From Halobaculum sp. MBLA0143 (GTDB taxonomy: Archaea > Halobacteriota > Halobacteria > Halobacteriales > Haloferacaceae), in NCBI RefSeq assembly GCF_041361465.1, contig NZ_JBGKAC010000001.1, forward strand, positions 2,542,001 to 2,606,000: 64,000 nt of DNA, in the 5' to 3' direction. A model generated the notes under the pieces. The model saw only the letters and a program-made list of their open reading frames with translations, was not told the DNA's origin and searched no databases. The stretch's first letter is position 1. The number at the start of each line of letters is the position of its first letter. Position numbers and translations under genes: made by a program. Below, in pieces: positions 60,817 to 64,000 of the stretch.

Positions 60817-61535
60817 GAGTCGGCGAGTTCGAACTCGACGCGCTCCGTCTCGGACCCCTGGGTGGTCCGGCCGGTGACGGTCACCTGGCCGAGGTCACCC
60901 GTGTCCGTCGCGTGCGTGCCGGCGCAGGCAGTCCGGTCGAACGGGTCCTCGCTGTCGCCGATCTCGACGATCCGGAGCTCCTGGATAGAGTCCGGCAGGA
61001 GGTCGATCCGCGTTCGCTCCGTGTCCAACTCCGCTTCCGCTCGCTCGCGGGCCATCGTGTAGCTCCGCACCGGGAGCGCGTCGTCGACGATCTCGTTCAG
61101 CGACGCCTCCAGATCCGCCAGCTCCGTCTCGGAGAACCGCTCGTACGAACAGTCCAGTCGGGCGCGGTCGTCGTACAGTTGGTTGCCGACGGTCGGGGCG
61201 TCGAACTCCGACAGCAACACCGCAGACAGGAGGTGTTGTGCAGTGTGGTAGCGACTGTGGGCCTGGCGTCGCTCCCAGTCGATCTCCCCCGTGACCGTCG
61301 TGCCGACGGCCGGTGTCTCCTCCGCGAGGGTGTGGTACACCGTGTCCTGTTTCTGTACGTCGACGACCTGGAACTTCGTCCCGTCGGCGACGAGCCGTCC
61401 GGTGTCGTTCGGCTGGCCGCCCCCTGTCGGGTAGAAGTGTGTCGCGTCCAACACGACGCGGTCGGGGAGCGACCGCTCGACGGTCGCCTGGAACGAACGG
61501 ACGGTGCTGTCCTCTAGGTAGCGTTGGTCTGTCAC
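60813..61535 (-). CDS. alaX: Alanyl-tRNA editing protein AlaX
   Basis: 240 residues from GTG 61535. Editing-domain motifs: HFYPTGGGQPNDTGRL near residue 30, AHSRYHTAQHLLSAVL (H-x3-H) near 95, and the CAGTHATDTGDLGQVTV motif near 205, completing the zinc site. It hydrolyses Ser- or Gly-tRNA-Ala formed by mistake. Starts before the DUF3179 gene on the same strand. GTG preferred over an upstream in-frame codon at 61634, whose added residues are Arg-rich and atypical. Confidence 0.93.
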   Translation of the reverse strand: MTDQRYLEDSTVRSFQATVERSLPDRVVLDATHFYPTGGGQPNDTGRLVADGTKFQVVDVQKQDTVYHTLAEETPAVGTTVTGEIDWERRQAHSRYHTAQHLLSAVLLSEFDAPTVGNQLYDDRARLDCSYERFSETELADLEASLNEIVDDALPVRSYTMARERAEAELDTERTRIDLLPDSIQELRIVEIGDSEDPFDRTACAGTHATDTGDLGQVTVTGRTTQGSETERVEFELADS

Positions 61536-61694
61536 GCGAAGGGGTACGGCGGCGAGGCACAAATCCGTTGTCCGGGACCGAGACCGGCCGCAAGACGCGC
61601 CGAGACGGACGGTGCGAAGCTTATAAGGACGCATCCCGTCTGAGATATGATTAATGAGTAACGATCACGTCTCTTCGACCGACTCCGAGCGGAG

Positions 61695-62402
61695 GTGTAC
61701 ACCGTGGGTGTCGAGATAAGAGAGTCTGCGGTCTCGGCGGAGGAGTTCGCCGACATGGAACAGTTCGTCCGGGAGTACCTGATCGCGTCCGTCGAGAGCG
61801 AGGAGGACGGCGGGCGGATGCGGTGGTACCCCTGGCACTCCGCGGAGTACCGGTTCAACCACATCCAGAACGTCGTCGACATCAGCGAGCAGATCGCCCA
61901 CGAAGAGGGAGCAGACGTGGACGTGGTGCGGGTCGCCGCCCTGTTCCACGACGTGGCGAAGCTGGAGGCCGACCAGGACGTTCACGCCGAGGAGGGTGCC
62001 CGTGTCGCCCGCGAGTTCCTGGAGAGTCGTGGAGAGTTCGCCCCCTCGTTCGTCCAGGCAGTGACGACTGCGGTCGAGGACCACTCCTACCAGGGGTCGG
62101 TGTCGGATCTCTCGCTGGAGACTCAGTGTCTCGTGGAGGCGGACCTGCTCGACAAGGTGGGTGCCAACGGGACGGCGTTGATGCTGTTGCGGATGGGCTA
62201 CGAGTCCCGGACGCACATGGACGCCGCGACGATGGTCGAACGGGTGTACCAGCGGGGCAAGCAACACGCCGCCCGGGTGGAGTCGGAGACGGGCACCTCC
62301 ATCGCACACCGCCGACTGAAGCGAGTGCAGTGGTTCCGCGAGTGGCTGGAAGACGAAGTGACCGGGATGGAGGCGGAGGAGACTGAGGTGGAGACGCGCT
62401 GA
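61695..62402 (+). CDS. HD domain phosphohydrolase
   Basis: 235 residues, GTG start (a second GTG lies nine bases later). HD motif: RFNHIQNVVDISEQIAHEEG, then AALFHDVAKLEADQDVHAEE, and VEADLLDKVGANGTALMLLR for the last Asp. It is a metal-dependent phosphohydrolase of the YedJ/RelA-like type; the substrate might be a nucleotide. The last 50 residues (RLKRVQWFREWLEDEVTGME) form a helix. It stands alone on this strand. Confidence 0.88.
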   Translation: MYTVGVEIRESAVSAEEFADMEQFVREYLIASVESEEDGGRMRWYPWHSAEYRFNHIQNVVDISEQIAHEEGADVDVVRVAALFHDVAKLEADQDVHAEEGARVAREFLESRGEFAPSFVQAVTTAVEDHSYQGSVSDLSLETQCLVEADLLDKVGANGTALMLLRMGYESRTHMDAATMVERVYQRGKQHAARVESETGTSIAHRRLKRVQWFREWLEDEVTGMEAEETEVETR

Positions 62403-62702
62403 GACGAGAGCAGACCGGTTGAGTCGGCTCCACGTCTCGTCGGTAGTCGTACAGCGTAACACGGGCTCTCTCCGTCGTCCAGTCGACTCCACTGCCTGTG
62501 TCAGCGAGGGACTCGTTCGGTAGTGTTGGGACCCCACAGAACGGCGACATCGGTGGCTCTGTGGCTGCGAGGGCGTCTGTAACAGTGTCGCCGACTCCAG
62601 CCGGAACTGCTGACGCGAACCCGAGCGGATTCACTGCCGTCCGTCTGCCGTGTCCTCTCGGGGCTGCGACGTCCAACCTCCATCCCAGCCTACGTGACAG
62701 CC
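62403..62702. other. 300-bp interval with no confident gene
   Basis: Mixed codon bias and no convincing start. A reading of 74 codons on the plus strand (62498-62722) lacks conserved pattern and overlaps the next gene antisense. No clear regulatory motif seen. Confidence 0.5.
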
Positions 62703-62897
62703 TCACTCGTCTACAATTCTAGTAGATACTACGAGAGCAACGAGCGTCCCGACGGTGGTTCCGATTACTTCTGCTTGTCCGATATCTAACACTGACCCTA
62801 CAGACTGAAACAGAGCGAAGAGTGCTACCGATACAGCACCAACAGACAGTAGTTTCGACGACGAGACTTCCACGTTCACTAGTCGTCTTCCCGACAC
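62703..62897 (-). CDS. Small two-helix membrane protein
   Basis: 64 residues from GTG 62897; a shorter start exists seven codons in. Helices LLSVGAVSVALFALFQSVGS and VIGTTVGTLVALVVSTRIV. Third-position GC is lower than in neighbours (t/a at many positions). It may be a young or acquired gene. The function is unknown. Confidence 0.45.
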   Translation of the reverse strand: MSGRRLVNVEVSSSKLLSVGAVSVALFALFQSVGSVLDIGQAEVIGTTVGTLVALVVSTRIVDE

Positions 62898-63010
62898 AGA
62901 GTCCTTCTGATTCGACTACCGTCGACTGTAGCTACTACACCCCCGACTCTCAGCTGACAGACACAACGCGGACGGACAACCATTTCAACGGAGCCGGCCC
63001 ACAGGCGGGT

Positions 63011-64000
63011 ATGACAGACAAGTCGCGGTGGATCAAGCTGCCGCGGAACGTCCTCGTCGGCCACGGGATGCTCGACGAGGTCGGCGACGCGGTCGGCGAA
63101 CTCGGACTCGGCGGAGAGGCGTTGCTCGTCACCAGTCCCACGCCCGACGAACTGGCGGGCGACCGGCTCCGGGCCCAGTTCGACGACGCGACCACTGTCG
63201 TCGTCGAGACGGCCGGCTACGACGCGATCGAGCGCGTCACCCGGACGGCCGAGGAAGTCGAGCCCGCGTACCTCGTCGCGCTCGGCGGGGGGAAGGCGAT
63301 CGACGTTGCGAAGATGGCCGCCGAGGAGGTGGGCCGCGGGTTCGTCTCCGTCCCGACCGCCGCGAGCCACGACGGCATCGTCTCCGGGCGGTCGTCGATT
63401 CCCGAGGGGAAGACCCGCCACTCCGTCGCCGCCGACCCGCCGTTGGCGGTCGTCGCCGACACGGAACTCATGGCACAGGCGCCCTGGCGGCTCACGACCG
63501 CCGGCTGTGCCGACATCATCTCCAACTACACCGCGGTGAAAGACTGGCGGCTCGCCCACCGGTTGAAGGGCGCCCGCTACAGCGAGTACGCCGGCGCGCT
63601 CTCGGAGATGACCGCCGAGATGCTGGTCGGCAACGCCGACTCCATCAAGGAGGGGCTGGTGGAGTCCGCCTGGCTCGTCTCGAAGGCGCTCGTCTCCTCG
63701 GGCGTCGCCATGTCCATCGCCGGCTCCTCGCGCCCGGCTTCGGGCGCCGAACACCTCTTCTCGCACCAACTCGACCGGATCGCCCCGGAGCCCGCGCTCC
63801 ACGGCCACCAGGTCGGCGTCGGTGCGATCGTGATCGAGTACCTCCACACCGGCGAGGACGGCGGCTGGCAGCTGATCCGGGACGCACTGGAGGAGATCGG
63901 CGCACCGACGACTGCCGACGAGCTCGGCGTGTCGACGGAGGTGGTCGTGGAGGCGCTGGCGACCGCCCACGAGATCCGGGACCGCTACACGATCCTCGGC
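63011..64000 (+). CDS. egsA: sn-glycerol-1-phosphate dehydrogenase, C-terminus beyond window
   Basis: 330 residues visible, open at the right edge. It begins MTDKSRWIKLPRNVLVGHGM. NAD(P)-binding: YLVALGGGKAIDVAKMAAEE near residue 76; PTAASHDGIVSGRSSI near 115; metal ligands are in GCADIISNYTAVKDWRLA near 165 (Asp) and, later, SGAEHLFSHQLDRI and ALHGHQVGVGAIVIEYL (His residues). It reduces dihydroxyacetone phosphate to G1P, the backbone of archaeal lipids. Homologous enzymes are about 350 residues, so only a few residues are missing. Confidence 0.95.
   Translation, partial: MTDKSRWIKLPRNVLVGHGMLDEVGDAVGELGLGGEALLVTSPTPDELAGDRLRAQFDDATTVVVETAGYDAIERVTRTAEEVEPAYLVALGGGKAIDVAKMAAEEVGRGFVSVPTAASHDGIVSGRSSIPEGKTRHSVAADPPLAVVADTELMAQAPWRLTTAGCADIISNYTAVKDWRLAHRLKGARYSEYAGALSEMTAEMLVGNADSIKEGLVESAWLVSKALVSSGVAMSIAGSSRPASGAEHLFSHQLDRIAPEPALHGHQVGVGAIVIEYLHTGEDGGWQLIRDALEEIGAPTTADELGVSTEVVVEALATAHEIRDRYTILG

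Noticed and set aside
62498-62722. 74-codon plus-strand frame in the gap before the small membrane protein
   Set aside because: Weak codon bias, no recognisable pattern, and overlaps another gene antisense.

Overview
The window is chromosomal DNA of a halophilic archaeon (class Halobacteria). The evidence is high GC with strong G/C at third codon positions, very acidic proteins, archaeal-only machinery (transcription factor E, Hef, Hjc, NreA, Trm1, sn-glycerol-1-phosphate dehydrogenase), carotenoid and retinal synthesis (lycopene cyclase, Brp/Blh) and many leaderless genes with a TATA-like box about 27 bases upstream. I do not assign a genus.

Layout. (1) 1-22,904 is a cell-surface glycosylation/polysaccharide island: three sulfatase-like (alkaline-phosphatase superfamily) enzymes, two Wzx-type flippases, a phosphohexomutase, UppP, an STT3-type oligosaccharyltransferase paralogue, two GT4 and one GT2 glycosyltransferases, a sugar-nucleotide epimerase and several multi-spanning membrane proteins. 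It contains AT-rich inserts (about 6.1-7.7 kb and 9.2-10.9 kb) and two genes with apparent frameshifts, so it looks mosaic. (2) 23,000-27,000 holds secreted or anchored proteins and a lone archaellin-like gene. (3) 27,000-27,800 is gene-free and carries two inverted copies of a hairpin-forming repeat. (4) 27,816-39,167 is core metabolism: cytochrome oxidase subunit I, Hjc, RNase Z, a PHP phosphoesterase, MinD, ArgS, CrtY and Brp. (5) 39,202-43,846 is a compact lanthipeptide-type locus: a class II LanM-like synthetase, a 45-residue precursor peptide encoded just upstream of it, and a divergent MFS exporter. (6) 44,008-47,135 returns to core genes (Hef, pterin carbinolamine dehydratase). (7) 47,476-48,515 is an AT-rich cassette with a Tat-exported, Cys-rich halocin-C8-like precursor followed by two overlapping tiny membrane proteins. 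(8) 48,575-64,000 is core again: NreA, Trm1, TFE, CrcB pair, AlaX, HD hydrolase and others, ending inside the G1P dehydrogenase gene.

The most notable content is the two peptide loci. The LanM-like protein keeps the lanthipeptide dehydratase motifs, but its C-terminal cyclase domain has lost the zinc-ligand motifs. Its precursor ends in a short core, SCTLLSCNVSN. The lanA-like gene has a well-placed TATA box, is probably leaderless, and lies 20 bases from lanM on the same strand. The halocin-like cassette is organised like a bacteriocin with membrane-bound immunity or accessory proteins. The three smallest of these peptide genes are easily missed by automatic annotation.

Limits: family names come from recognised motifs and memory of families, without database searches. 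Start codons are often ambiguous because GTG starts and leaderless transcripts are common here.
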